Assembly (NCBI GenBank): GCA_018716795.1
Contig: DVJK01000122.1
Location: 1 to 10,966, forward strand
Direction of reading: 5' to 3'
Length of the DNA: 10,966 nucleotides
Source: Candidatus Scatomorpha merdipullorum
Lineage (GTDB): Bacteria > Bacillota > Clostridia > Oscillospirales > Oscillospiraceae
Made by a program: the position numbers and the translations under genes. This document shows positions 1 to 5,708 of the stretch, piece by piece (within the stretch, counting starts at the first letter, position 1; each line of letters opens with the position of its first letter). The notes beneath the pieces are model-generated. The model saw only the letters and a program-made list of their open reading frames with translations, did no database searches and was not told the origin of the DNA.

Positions 1-172
1 CGCAGTAAGCGGCGTTGAAGCTCCGATCCCGCGCAACGTATTCCCGTGAACCATGTCAGGCGGGGAACCGAGCAGCATTAAGCGGGCCCATACGTGTGCC
101 GCGAGGTCACCGGGGCCGAGCCGGCTGCCGCGGTAACGGGCGTGTCGGCTGTTCGATCGAGGGTGTGCAGTC
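1..172 (+). ncRNA. ffs: Signal recognition particle RNA (large Gram-positive type), 5' end cut by window
   Basis: RNA scaffold of the signal recognition particle, which binds Ffh and directs nascent membrane and secreted proteins to the translocon. The conserved domain IV apex is directly visible: GTGAACCATGTCAGG (46-60), a CGG-GGAA-CCG hairpin with a GGAA tetraloop (61-70), then AGCAGCATTAAG (71-82). This is the asymmetric and symmetric loop pair bound by the Ffh M domain. Flanking stretches also match my memory of the Bacillus subtilis scRNA, including GCGCAACG (31-38), GTGTGCCGC, GGGCCGAGC and a GTGCA-like 3' end near 165-170. The Alu-domain part at the 5' end lies outside the window. The exact 3' end is estimated. 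The position just upstream of dnaX is the same as in Bacillus. An ORF running through this stretch is not a gene. Confidence 0.93.
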
Positions 173-237
173 TTGCAAAGGGCCGTTCTCGTCGGCTTTA
201 TTCGAAACGCGGCGGGAAAGGCGAAAGATAAAAGGCG
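173..237 (+). other. Short spacer between SRP RNA and dnaX
   Basis: No clear independent promoter for dnaX is visible. AAAG-CCG...CGG-CTTT around 177-198 could form a weak, bulged hairpin followed by TTATT, possibly a leaky terminator or processing site for the SRP RNA. This would allow read-through into dnaX. The evidence is thin. Confidence 0.3.
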
Positions 238-2106
238 GTGAATACCACGTATCAGGCGCTCTATCGCAAATACCGGCCCCGGAGCTTTGACGACGTCTGG
301 GGCCAGGAGAACATAACCGAAACGCTCAAGCAGCAGGTCATGAGCGGGCGCACCAGCCACGCCTACCTCTTTGTGGGCACGCGCGGTACGGGTAAGACCA
401 CCTGCGCCAAGCTTTTGGCCCGCGCCGTCAACTGCGAGCGGCCTGTGAACGGCAGCCCCTGCGGCGAGTGCGCCGCCTGCCGCGGCATAGAGGCGGGAAG
501 CATTATGGACGTCGTGGAGATAGACGCCGCCAGCAACAACGGCGTGGACAACATCCGCGCCCTGCGCGACGAGGCCGTCTTCTCTCCCGCCGAGGTCAAA
601 AAGCGCGTGTACATCGTCGACGAGGTGCACATGCTCTCGGCCAGCGCCTTCAACGCCCTGCTCAAGATTCTTGAGGAGCCGCCGGAACACCTCATGTTCA
701 TCCTGGCCACAACGGAGCTTCGGAAGGTGCCGGCCACGATTCTCTCGCGCTGCCAGCGCTTCAACTTCCGCCGGCTGGACGCCGAGGTCATCACCAGGCG
801 GCTCAAATACGTCGCCGGGCGCGAGGACATCGCCCTCACCGACGGCGCGGCCAGGCTGCTCGCCCGGCTCGCGGACGGCGGCATGCGCGACGCGCTGAGC
901 CTGCTCGACCAGTGCTCCGGCCGCGAGCGGATAGACGAGGCCGCCGTGCTGGAGGCCACGGGCGCCGCGGGAGGCGAGCGGATAAGCTCCCTGCTCGACG
1001 CGGTCATAAAGCGCGACAGCGCCGCCGCTCTCGGTATCTTCGCCGGGCTCTGGCAGGACGGGAAGGATCCCGCCGGCGTCCTCGGCGACCTCAGCGTCCT
1101 CATGCGCGACGCGCTCATCCTCTCCGTCGCCCCTCGCGGCGGCGCGGCCCTGCTCTCCGGGGCCTACGACGAGGAGAGCCTGCGGCGCGTCGGCTCCCTC
1201 ATGGGCCGCGAGGAGCTGCTGTACGGCATGTCCGCGGTACAGGAGGGCGTCAACGCCCTGAGGGACAGCCCCTCCGCCCGCACGACGGCGGAGCTGACGC
1301 TGCTGCGGCTGTGCAATCCCTCCGGCGGCGAGGACGCGCTGGCCGCGCGGATATCGCGGCTCGAGGCCGCGCTGGCCGGCGGGATAAGCCTGCCCGCGCC
1401 GACGCCGGAACCCGAACCGGAGACTAAACCCGAGCCCGCGCCCGAGCCGGAGACGAAACCCGAACCGGCGCCGAAGCCGGAGGCAAAGCACGAGCCTCAG
1501 CCCGAGCCCGCGCCCGAGCCGGAGGCGAAACCCGAACCGGTGGCGAAGCCGGAGGCAAAGCCCGAGCCTCAGCCCGAGCCCGAACCGGCGCCTGCGCCGG
1601 ACGATGAGTACGCGCCGCCCTGGACGGACGACGACGCCCCGCCTCCGCCGGACGACGGCGACGCCCCGCCGGCGGGCGGCTTTATCCCGCCGGAGCCCGT
1701 GAAGACGCCCGAGCCGGAAATCACGAGGGCTCCCGAGCCGGCGGCTGCGCCTGCGGACGAGCCCGCGGCGGAGCGCGGGGACGGGGCCTTCGACTGGAAC
1801 AGGTTTGTCGCCCTTCTCTCCCCGCACATTATAAAGGGCTACGCCATCATGCTGCGCAGCGCCGCCCAGGCCTCCGGCAGGCTGGACGGCGACGTGGTCA
1901 CGGTGAGCCTGGAGGAGGGCATTCTGTTCAACGCGCTCAACAACCCGCGCACGCTTGAGTTCATGCGCGAGGCGGCCTGCTCCGTCGTGGGGCGCGAGGT
2001 CGCGGTGAGGCTTCAGTCCACGGCCGACGCGCAGGAGTCCGCGCGGCGCAGCCTCCGGGAGCTTGAGCAGTTCAGGGAAGTTACCTTCAAAAGAAAGGAC
2101 AGATAA
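238..2106 (+). CDS. dnaX: DNA polymerase III subunit gamma/tau (clamp loader ATPase)
   Basis: ATPase of the replicative clamp loader, which opens and loads the beta clamp and ties polymerase cores together. The N-terminus YQALYRKYRPRSFDDVWGQE is diagnostic. Seen are Walker A GTRGTGKT (residues 47-54), a four-cysteine zinc module C66-x8-C75-x2-C78-x2-C81, Walker B VYIVDEVH with D128/E129, and the SRC arginine-finger motif (170-172). The clamp-loader collar follows to about residue 375. A Pro/Glu/Lys-rich linker of about 110 residues comes next (about 390-500), then a conserved C-terminal tau-like region (about 520-622). At 622 residues it is a full-length tau form. No A-rich slippery site that would produce a short gamma form was seen. 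The GTG start is forced: an in-frame TAA lies at 229-231 and no other start falls between. Its Shine-Dalgarno is weak (AAAGG, only 2 nt away). It is followed 3 nt later by ybaB. Confidence 0.97.
   Translation: MNTTYQALYRKYRPRSFDDVWGQENITETLKQQVMSGRTSHAYLFVGTRGTGKTTCAKLLARAVNCERPVNGSPCGECAACRGIEAGSIMDVVEIDAASNNGVDNIRALRDEAVFSPAEVKKRVYIVDEVHMLSASAFNALLKILEEPPEHLMFILATTELRKVPATILSRCQRFNFRRLDAEVITRRLKYVAGREDIALTDGAARLLARLADGGMRDALSLLDQCSGRERIDEAAVLEATGAAGGERISSLLDAVIKRDSAAALGIFAGLWQDGKDPAGVLGDLSVLMRDALILSVAPRGGAALLSGAYDEESLRRVGSLMGREELLYGMSAVQEGVNALRDSPSARTTAELTLLRLCNPSGGEDALAARISRLEAALAGGISLPAPTPEPEPETKPEPAPEPETKPEPAPKPEAKHEPQPEPAPEPEAKPEPVAKPEAKPEPQPEPEPAPAPDDEYAPPWTDDDAPPPPDDGDAPPAGGFIPPEPVKTPEPEITRAPEPAAAPADEPAAERGDGAFDWNRFVALLSPHIIKGYAIMLRSAAQASGRLDGDVVTVSLEEGILFNALNNPRTLEFMREAACSVVGREVAVRLQSTADAQESARRSLRELEQFREVTFKRKDR
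1429..1572 (+). repeat. Tandem 72-bp repeat in the dnaX linker
   Basis: Two adjacent 72-bp copies (1429-1500 and 1501-1572) differ at only 4 positions by my alignment. Each encodes 24 residues of the form PEPAPEPExKPEP...KPEAKxEPQ. The copies stay in frame and lengthen the disordered Pro/Glu/Lys linker of DnaX. Shorter degenerate PEPEP units flank them on both sides (about 1400-1430 and 1573-1600). Confidence 0.9.
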
Positions 2107-2109
2107 ATT

Positions 2110-2457
2110 ATGGCTAAAGGCGGATTTCGCGGAGGATACGGCGGAATGGGCGGCATGAGTCAGGCGAACATGATGAAGCAGGCCCAGAAAATGCAGCAGG
2201 AGCTCGCCAGGATGCAGGCCGAGCTGGAGGAGAGCGTCTTCACGGCGGCCGCCGGCGGCGGCGCGGTCAAGGCCAGCGTGAACGGCAAACACGAGCTGAC
2301 CGCCCTGGAGATTGAGCCCGACGCCGTCGACCCCGAGGACGTCGAGATGCTTCAGGACATGGTCATAGCCGCCGTCAACGAGGCCCTGCGCAAGGTCGAC
2401 GAGGCGAGCAGCGCCAATATGGCCAAGCTCACCGGCATGAAGGGCCTCCCCTTTTAA
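2110..2457 (+). CDS. ybaB: YbaB/EbfC family nucleoid-associated protein
   Basis: Small DNA-binding protein that forms dimers and coats the nucleoid; family members are usually encoded beside dnaX and recR. The 115 residues show a Gly/Met-rich N-terminal tail (about 1-20) and the family core MMKQAQKMQQELARMQAELE. The conserved beta segment follows (VKASVNGKHELTALEIEPD), then a C-terminal helix with MVIAAVNEALRKVDE. The start is supported by GAAAGGA about 10 nt upstream, inside the dnaX end, and by the 3-nt spacing that implies co-translation with dnaX. A strong terminator begins 2 nt after its stop codon, so the operon ends here. The expected recR does not follow. Confidence 0.93.
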   Translation: MAKGGFRGGYGGMGGMSQANMMKQAQKMQQELARMQAELEESVFTAAAGGGAVKASVNGKHELTALEIEPDAVDPEDVEMLQDMVIAAVNEALRKVDEASSANMAKLTGMKGLPF

Positions 2458-2459
2458 CT

Positions 2460-2490
2460 GTATAAAAAGGCCTCGACGGCCTTTTTATAC
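2460..2490. terminator. Rho-independent terminator, probably bidirectional
   Basis: A perfect 13-bp inverted repeat, GTATAAAAAGGCC (2460-2472) and GGCCTTTTTATAC (2478-2490), with loop TCGAC. A GC core is flanked by an A-run on the left and a T-run on the right, so it can act in both directions. It lies directly after the ybaB stop and ends the SRP RNA-dnaX-ybaB unit. Confidence 0.88.
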
Positions 2491-2716
2491 AATAGGGTCC
2501 CCTGGCCGCATAGCGGCCAATGGAGACCGGCGCTTCGCTTCGCGCAAAGAAATCTGCCAGTCTGCGGACTGGCAGATTTTTCACGCTCCGCTCCGCGAGA
2601 AGTATTTTCGGGCGGGCGGAGCTCGCCCGAAAATGAATTTCAATTTATTTCGCCGCAAGGCGGCGAAACTCTGCGAGGCCTTTTTATCCAGCTTGTGGCT
2701 TTGCCTTGGGTTCCTT
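2491..2716. repeat. Gene-free palindrome cluster between ybaB and alaX
   Basis: No coding signal was found. Four further palindromes are packed here. TGGCCGC/GCGGCCA (2503-2519) has a 3-nt loop. AAATCTGCCAGTC/GACTGGCAGATTT (2550-2579, loop TGCG) is followed by T's. TTTTCGGGCG/CGCCCGAAAA spans 2605-2633. TTTCGCCGC/GCGGCGAAA (2648-2668) has a 3-nt loop. In addition ATAAAAAGGCCTCG (2462-2475) recurs inverted at 2674-2687, framing the cluster as 14-bp terminal inverted repeats about 226 bp apart. It may be a repeated intergenic element or MITE-like remnant, or simply stacked terminators between converging genes. No flanking target-site duplication was recognised. Confidence 0.6.
2550..2581. terminator. 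Second strong hairpin terminator, bidirectional
   Basis: Perfect 13-bp arms AAATCTGCCAGTC (2550-2562) and GACTGGCAGATTT (2567-2579) with a 4-nt loop and a run of five T's ending at 2581. The reverse strand also gives a T-run. It can back up the ybaB terminator on the plus strand and stop alaX transcripts on the minus strand, about 140 nt after the alaX stop. Confidence 0.7.
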
Positions 2717-3862
2717 TCAGACGCCGAAGAACTCCTCTATCTCCCGGCGCGCGGCCCTGGAGCTGCCCTGTATCATGGCCGGGGAGCCGCCGCCGCGGCC
2801 CTTGAGCGCGGCGTTTATCGCCTTCGATTCGGCGCGCAGGTCGACGCTTTTGCTGCCGAGCACGTATTTGTAATCCCCGTCCGCGCCGGAGAAGGCCGCG
2901 CAGATACCCGAGCACTTTTCGACGCCCGCGTTCACCAGCTCGCGGAGCGTGACGGCGTCCAGCCCCGGCTCGAAGATGCAGAGGTTGCCCTCCGTCTCGG
3001 GCAGGGCCGCCGCCTTGATGGAAAGCAGCTCGCGCTTGAGGGCCGTTATCTCGGCGTGCCTCTCCTCGCTCTCGCGCATGTATCGCTCGAGGTATCCGGC
3101 GGTCTCCAGCCGCTTTGCGGAGAGGGCGGCGGAGACGCGCGCGTTGTTCTCGTGCAGCGCGGCGTAGTCGCGGTACGCCGCCTCGCCGCAGATAAGCGTG
3201 AGCCGCGTGCCGCCGCGGTGGCGCATGGAGTCGAGGACCTTTATGCAGCCTATCTCGCCCGTGCGCGCGACGTGGGGCGCGCAGCAGGCGCACATGTCGA
3301 CGCCGGGAATCTCGACTATGCGCACGAGGCCGCTGAGCTCCTTCTTGCTGCGGTATTCCATCCCGCCCAGCTCCTCCGCGGAGGGCAGGAGCGTCCTGAC
3401 CGGCAGGTCGGCCCAGACGGCGCGGTTGGCCTCGAGCTCGCAGCGGGCAATGTCCTCCGGCGAGAGCTCGACGGAGAAATCGAGCGTCATGCCGCCCTCG
3501 CCCATGTGGAAGCCGACGTTCTCGCCGCCGAAGAGGCGGTGGACGGTCCCGGAGAAGATGTGCTCGCCGCTGTGGCCCTGCATCCGCGGGAACCTTACCG
3601 CCCAGTCGACCGTCCCTTCAACGGCGCTGCCCGGCTCCAGCGGCTCGGGCAGGATGTGGTATATGGTCTCCTCCGCCTCGCGAAGCGCGATTATGGGCAG
3701 GCCGTTCAGGCTGCCGGAGTCCGGCTCCTGCCCGCCGCCGCCGGGAAAGACCGCCGTGCGGTCAAGCACGACGCAATACGCCCCGTTTTCGGGCGCGCAG
3801 GATACGACGCGGGCGGTGAAGGCGCGGCATTCGCCGTCGGAGTAGTAGAGTTTTTCGGTCAT
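2717..3862 (-). CDS. AlaX-type alanyl-tRNA editing protein with DHHA1 domain
   Basis: Stand-alone relative of the editing half of alanyl-tRNA synthetase; the family hydrolyses mischarged Ser- or Gly-tRNA(Ala) in the cytoplasm. The 381 residues contain the synthetase-like PGGGGQ stretch (40-45). Zinc/catalytic motif HSGEH follows (H97, H101), then C193-x3-H197 in CACCAPHV, which corresponds to CxxxH of AlaRS. A helical, Glu/Arg-rich segment sits at about 235-280. The C-terminal DHHA1 module ends with the glycine motif GRGGGSPAMIQGS. No aminoacylation domain is present, so it is a trans-editing factor and not AlaRS. The start chosen (ATG at 3862) follows a strong AGAGGTGAT site; an upstream in-frame extension of 38 residues is leader sequence. 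The substrate (Ser versus Gly) cannot be told from sequence alone. Confidence 0.9.
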   Translation of the reverse strand: MTEKLYYSDGECRAFTARVVSCAPENGAYCVVLDRTAVFPGGGGQEPDSGSLNGLPIIALREAEETIYHILPEPLEPGSAVEGTVDWAVRFPRMQGHSGEHIFSGTVHRLFGGENVGFHMGEGGMTLDFSVELSPEDIARCELEANRAVWADLPVRTLLPSAEELGGMEYRSKKELSGLVRIVEIPGVDMCACCAPHVARTGEIGCIKVLDSMRHRGGTRLTLICGEAAYRDYAALHENNARVSAALSAKRLETAGYLERYMRESEERHAEITALKRELLSIKAAALPETEGNLCIFEPGLDAVTLRELVNAGVEKCSGICAAFSGADGDYKYVLGSKSVDLRAESKAINAALKGRGGGSPAMIQGSSRAARREIEEFFGV

Positions 3863-3986
3863 GATATCACCTCTGTGGGCTGTTGTGCTATGACGGCCGC
3901 GCCGTCGCGGTGCCATGCGCGCTCTTTTTCGCCTGCCCCGCAAGGGGCGAGAAAAAGGACATAAGCCCACGTACAACAGCCGCTGT
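3863..3986 (-). promoter_or_regulatory. Structured leader of the alaX-type gene
   Basis: This is the predicted 5' untranslated region of about 120 nt, read on the minus strand. It holds a hairpin of GCCCC/GGGGC flanked by complementary CTTTTTC/GAAAAAG (3924-3957) and a GACGGC/GCCGTC hairpin (3892-3906 region). Just upstream of the latter is TGGCACCGCG (plus-strand 3906-3915), which resembles the conserved T-box core TGGNACCGCG. Two long-range pairings compete. Segment 3973-3981 can pair with 3878-3886 (9 bp), and segment 3964-3970 can pair with 3875-3881 (7 bp). The shared 3' strand lies next to the Shine-Dalgarno. Regulation by structure is plausible, but a complete T-box with stem I is not visible. 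Confidence 0.4.
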
Positions 3987-3999
3987 GCGGCTATTGTAC
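3971..3999. promoter_or_regulatory. Operator-like palindrome over the alaX -10 and start point
   Basis: GTACAACAGCCGC (3971-3983), TGT, GCGGCTATTGTAC (3987-3999): 13-bp arms with one mismatch. The right arm contains the minus-strand -10 and the centre falls at the expected transcription start. This fits a repressor operator. Only part of it would be transcribed, so an RNA hairpin role is less likely. Confidence 0.5.
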
Positions 4000-4021
4000 C
4001 ATATTTACGCTTCGTTCACAA
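3993..4021 (-). promoter_or_regulatory. Sigma-A promoter of the alaX-type gene
   Basis: Read on the minus strand: -35 TTGTGA (4016-4021), 17-bp spacer, -10 TACAAT (3993-3998) preceded by TGG, an extended -10. The predicted start is near 3986. It is divergent from the promoter of the glycosyltransferase operon, with only 8 bp between the two -35 boxes. Confidence 0.75.
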
Positions 4022-4029
4022 CCGCCGCC

Positions 4030-4058
4030 TTGCGCTTTGGCGGAATTTATATTATAAT
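4030..4058 (+). promoter_or_regulatory. Sigma-A promoter of the six-gene operon
   Basis: TTGCGC (4030-4035), 17-bp spacer, TATAAT (4053-4058) in an AT-rich stretch that stands out from the surrounding GC-rich DNA. The -10 is perfect and the -35 matches only at TTG. Transcription would begin near 4065, giving a very short leader before the GGAGG site. No further promoter was recognised up to 9715. Confidence 0.65.
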
Positions 4059-4077
4059 TTAGTGATTGCTCAGGACT

Positions 4078-4082
4078 GGAGG
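4078..4082 (+). promoter_or_regulatory. Shine-Dalgarno that points to an ACG start
   Basis: Perfect GGAGG. The nearby ATG (4084) is only 1 nt away and opens a frame that ends after about 32 codons. In the glycosyltransferase frame the codon at 8 nt spacing is ACG (4091-4093), immediately before AAC ATA CTT, where the family N-terminus (NILFLINFAGKGG) begins. Confidence 0.6.
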
Positions 4083-4090
4083 TATGCCGC

Positions 4091-5173
4091 ACGAACATAC
4101 TTTTTCTCATAAACTTCGCCGGGAAGGGCGGCTCGGAAAAATACGTCGAGCAGCTTGCGCGCATCTTTATTTCCCGGGGTGAGCGCTGCTTTTTCGCCTA
4201 CAACGTGCCCGGACAGCTCAGCGAGCGCATGGAGGCCATGGGCGTGGAGAGCCTGCGCTTCGATATCTCGGCCTCCCGCGCGCTCAAAAGCGCGAAGGAG
4301 CTCGCCGCCTTCTGCCGCGGGCGCGAGATAGACGTCATACACGCGCAGTATCCCGCGGAGAACATCGTCGCCCTGCTCTCGAAGCGGTATTATCCGCGGC
4401 CGAACGTGGTCTACACCGGCCATCTGACGATTGACGGCGGGGCGAAGTGGCGCATAATAAACCGTATCTTCACGCCGAAGGACAAAGCCGTCATCGCTGT
4501 CTGCGGCTCCGGCCGCGACGCGCTCATTCGAAACGGCGTCTGCCCCGAGCGGGTTCGTGTCATCCCCAACGGCGTCGAGCCGAACGAAAAACCGCGGCGC
4601 GACCTCTCCGCCCGGGCCTCCCTCGGCGTGGGCGGGGACGAGTTCATGATAAGCTGCTTCGCGCGCTACTCGCCCGAGAAGGGACTCGGCTTCCTCACCG
4701 ACGCCGCGGCGAAGCTCCGCGGCCTCACGGACAGGCCCTTCAAGTGCGTCATCTGCGGCGACGGCGAGCTCTTCGGCGAGGTGAAGGAGCAGATTGCCCG
4801 GCTGGGCCTTGAGGACTGCGTCGTCCAGGCGGGCTACCGGACGGACACGGCGGAGATACTTCGCGCAAGCGACCTCTATGTAAACTCCTCCAGCAGCGAG
4901 GCGATGAGCTTCGCCCTGCTCGAGGCGATGAATGAGGCCGTGCCGCTCGTCGTGACGGAGCTCGACGGAAACTGCGAGCTCGCGCTGAACGAGGACCTGC
5001 CCTGCGGGCTCGCCGCGCCCTACGGCGACGCGGACGCCTTCGCCTCGGCCATGCTGAGGCTCATGGAGGACGGCGAGCTGTACCGCCGGTATTCGGAAAA
5101 CGCCCTCGCGCGGGTAAAGCGCGACTACGACATAGAAAAGCTGGCACAAAAGGTGCTGGAAAGCTACAAATAA
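4091..5173 (+). CDS. GT4-family glycosyltransferase, apparent ACG start
   Basis: Retaining, nucleotide-sugar-dependent transferase with a GT-B fold, acting at the cytoplasmic face of the membrane in surface polysaccharide or glycolipid assembly. With the start at 4091 it has 360 residues. The N-terminal Rossmann half begins NILFLINFAGKGGSEKYVEQ, with the acceptor-side glycine loop. IPNGVEP marks the domain junction, and ARYSPEKG carries the donor-phosphate Arg/Lys pair (R192, K197). The GT4 EX7E motif lies in SSSSEAMSFALLEAMNE (E270, E278). An in-frame stop at 4055-4057 and the absence of ATG/GTG/TTG until GTG 4205 leave no ordinary start that keeps the conserved N-terminus. GTG 4205 would delete the first strand and the glycine loop. 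Either ACG is used, or one base is wrong or mutated. The sugar and acceptor cannot be assigned. It is followed 15 nt later by the DUF4330 gene. Confidence 0.88.
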   Translation, partial: TNILFLINFAGKGGSEKYVEQLARIFISRGERCFFAYNVPGQLSERMEAMGVESLRFDISASRALKSAKELAAFCRGREIDVIHAQYPAENIVALLSKRYYPRPNVVYTGHLTIDGGAKWRIINRIFTPKDKAVIAVCGSGRDALIRNGVCPERVRVIPNGVEPNEKPRRDLSARASLGVGGDEFMISCFARYSPEKGLGFLTDAAAKLRGLTDRPFKCVICGDGELFGEVKEQIARLGLEDCVVQAGYRTDTAEILRASDLYVNSSSSEAMSFALLEAMNEAVPLVVTELDGNCELALNEDLPCGLAAPYGDADAFASAMLRLMEDGELYRRYSENALARVKRDYDIEKLAQKVLESYK

Positions 5174-5188
5174 TCCCGGAGGTTAAAC

Positions 5189-5671
5189 ATGATAGACGAA
5201 AAAGGCAGACTCTTTGGCAAGGTCAACATCGTTGACCTCATCATAGTCGTAATAGTCCTGGCCGCCGCGGCCTTCATAGGCATGAAGCTCCTCGGCCCCG
5301 AGAGCGAGATTGCGAACACCCAGAAGGTGCGCATAACCATGTTCTGCGAGGAGACGCCGGACTTCGTGGCCGCCCAGCTCGAGGAGGGCGCGGAGGCCTG
5401 GGACGCCGCCAACCAGGTGACGCTCGGCACGCTCAAGAGCTGGACTCTGGGCGAGAGCAAGAGCGCCGTCACGGACATCACGGGCGAGGTCGTTGAAATC
5501 TCCCGCTCCGGGTACAACTCCGTCACGCTCGTCTGCGAGGGCGAGGGCGTCGTGAGCGACCACGGCGTCACGATAGGCAGCACGCTCTACGCCAACGGGC
5601 AGAGCGCGAGCGTCTACTTCGGCGACTGCAAGCTCTTCCTCGACATCGCCGATATCGAGGTCATCGGCTGA
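5189..5671 (+). CDS. DUF4330 family membrane-anchored protein
   Basis: A 160-residue protein of unknown function. The N-terminus MIDEKGRLFGKVNIVDLIIV is typical of DUF4330. One transmembrane segment (about residues 15-34) is followed by a soluble domain of about 125 residues, predicted outside the membrane and rich in beta-type alternation. The short basic start before the helix suggests Nin-Cout topology. GGAGG (5178-5182) lies 6 nt before the ATG. Such proteins recur beside polysaccharide and glycosyltransferase genes. The position between a GT4 enzyme and an O-antigen-ligase-like protein points to a scaffolding or accessory role in surface polymer assembly, which is inference from context only. 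Confidence 0.8.
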   Translation: MIDEKGRLFGKVNIVDLIIVVIVLAAAAFIGMKLLGPESEIANTQKVRITMFCEETPDFVAAQLEEGAEAWDAANQVTLGTLKSWTLGESKSAVTDITGEVVEISRSGYNSVTLVCEGEGVVSDHGVTIGSTLYANGQSASVYFGDCKLFLDIADIEVIG

Positions 5672-5708
5672 GGACGGCGGCAACGTAAGCGAAGCGAGGT
5701 GAGAACTC

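Noticed and set aside
15..290. 91-codon plus-strand ORF at the window start
   Set aside because: It lies over the SRP RNA and runs into dnaX in another frame; it has no family resemblance and no ribosome site.
1380..1620. Programmed frameshift in dnaX producing a gamma form
   Set aside because: No A-AAA-AAG type slippery sequence or long A-run was found in the region where the gamma form would end.
2633..3964. 443-codon plus-strand ORF opposite the alaX-type gene
   Set aside because: It is antisense to a gene with clear AlaX and DHHA1 motifs; long opposite frames are expected in DNA this GC-rich. Its sequence is Ala/Arg/Leu low-complexity with no recognisable domain.
4084..4182. ATG at 4084 as the glycosyltransferase start
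   Set aside because: It is out of frame with the enzyme, 1 nt from the GGAGG, and its frame closes after about 32 codons. It would only work if one base were inserted or lost nearby.
4070..5149. 359-codon minus-strand ORF opposite the glycosyltransferase
   Set aside because: It mirrors the codon bias of the sense gene, has no Shine-Dalgarno and no known motif.
4205..5173. GTG at 4205 as the glycosyltransferase start
   Set aside because: It would remove the conserved first strand and the AGKGG acceptor loop, which are clearly encoded upstream in frame.
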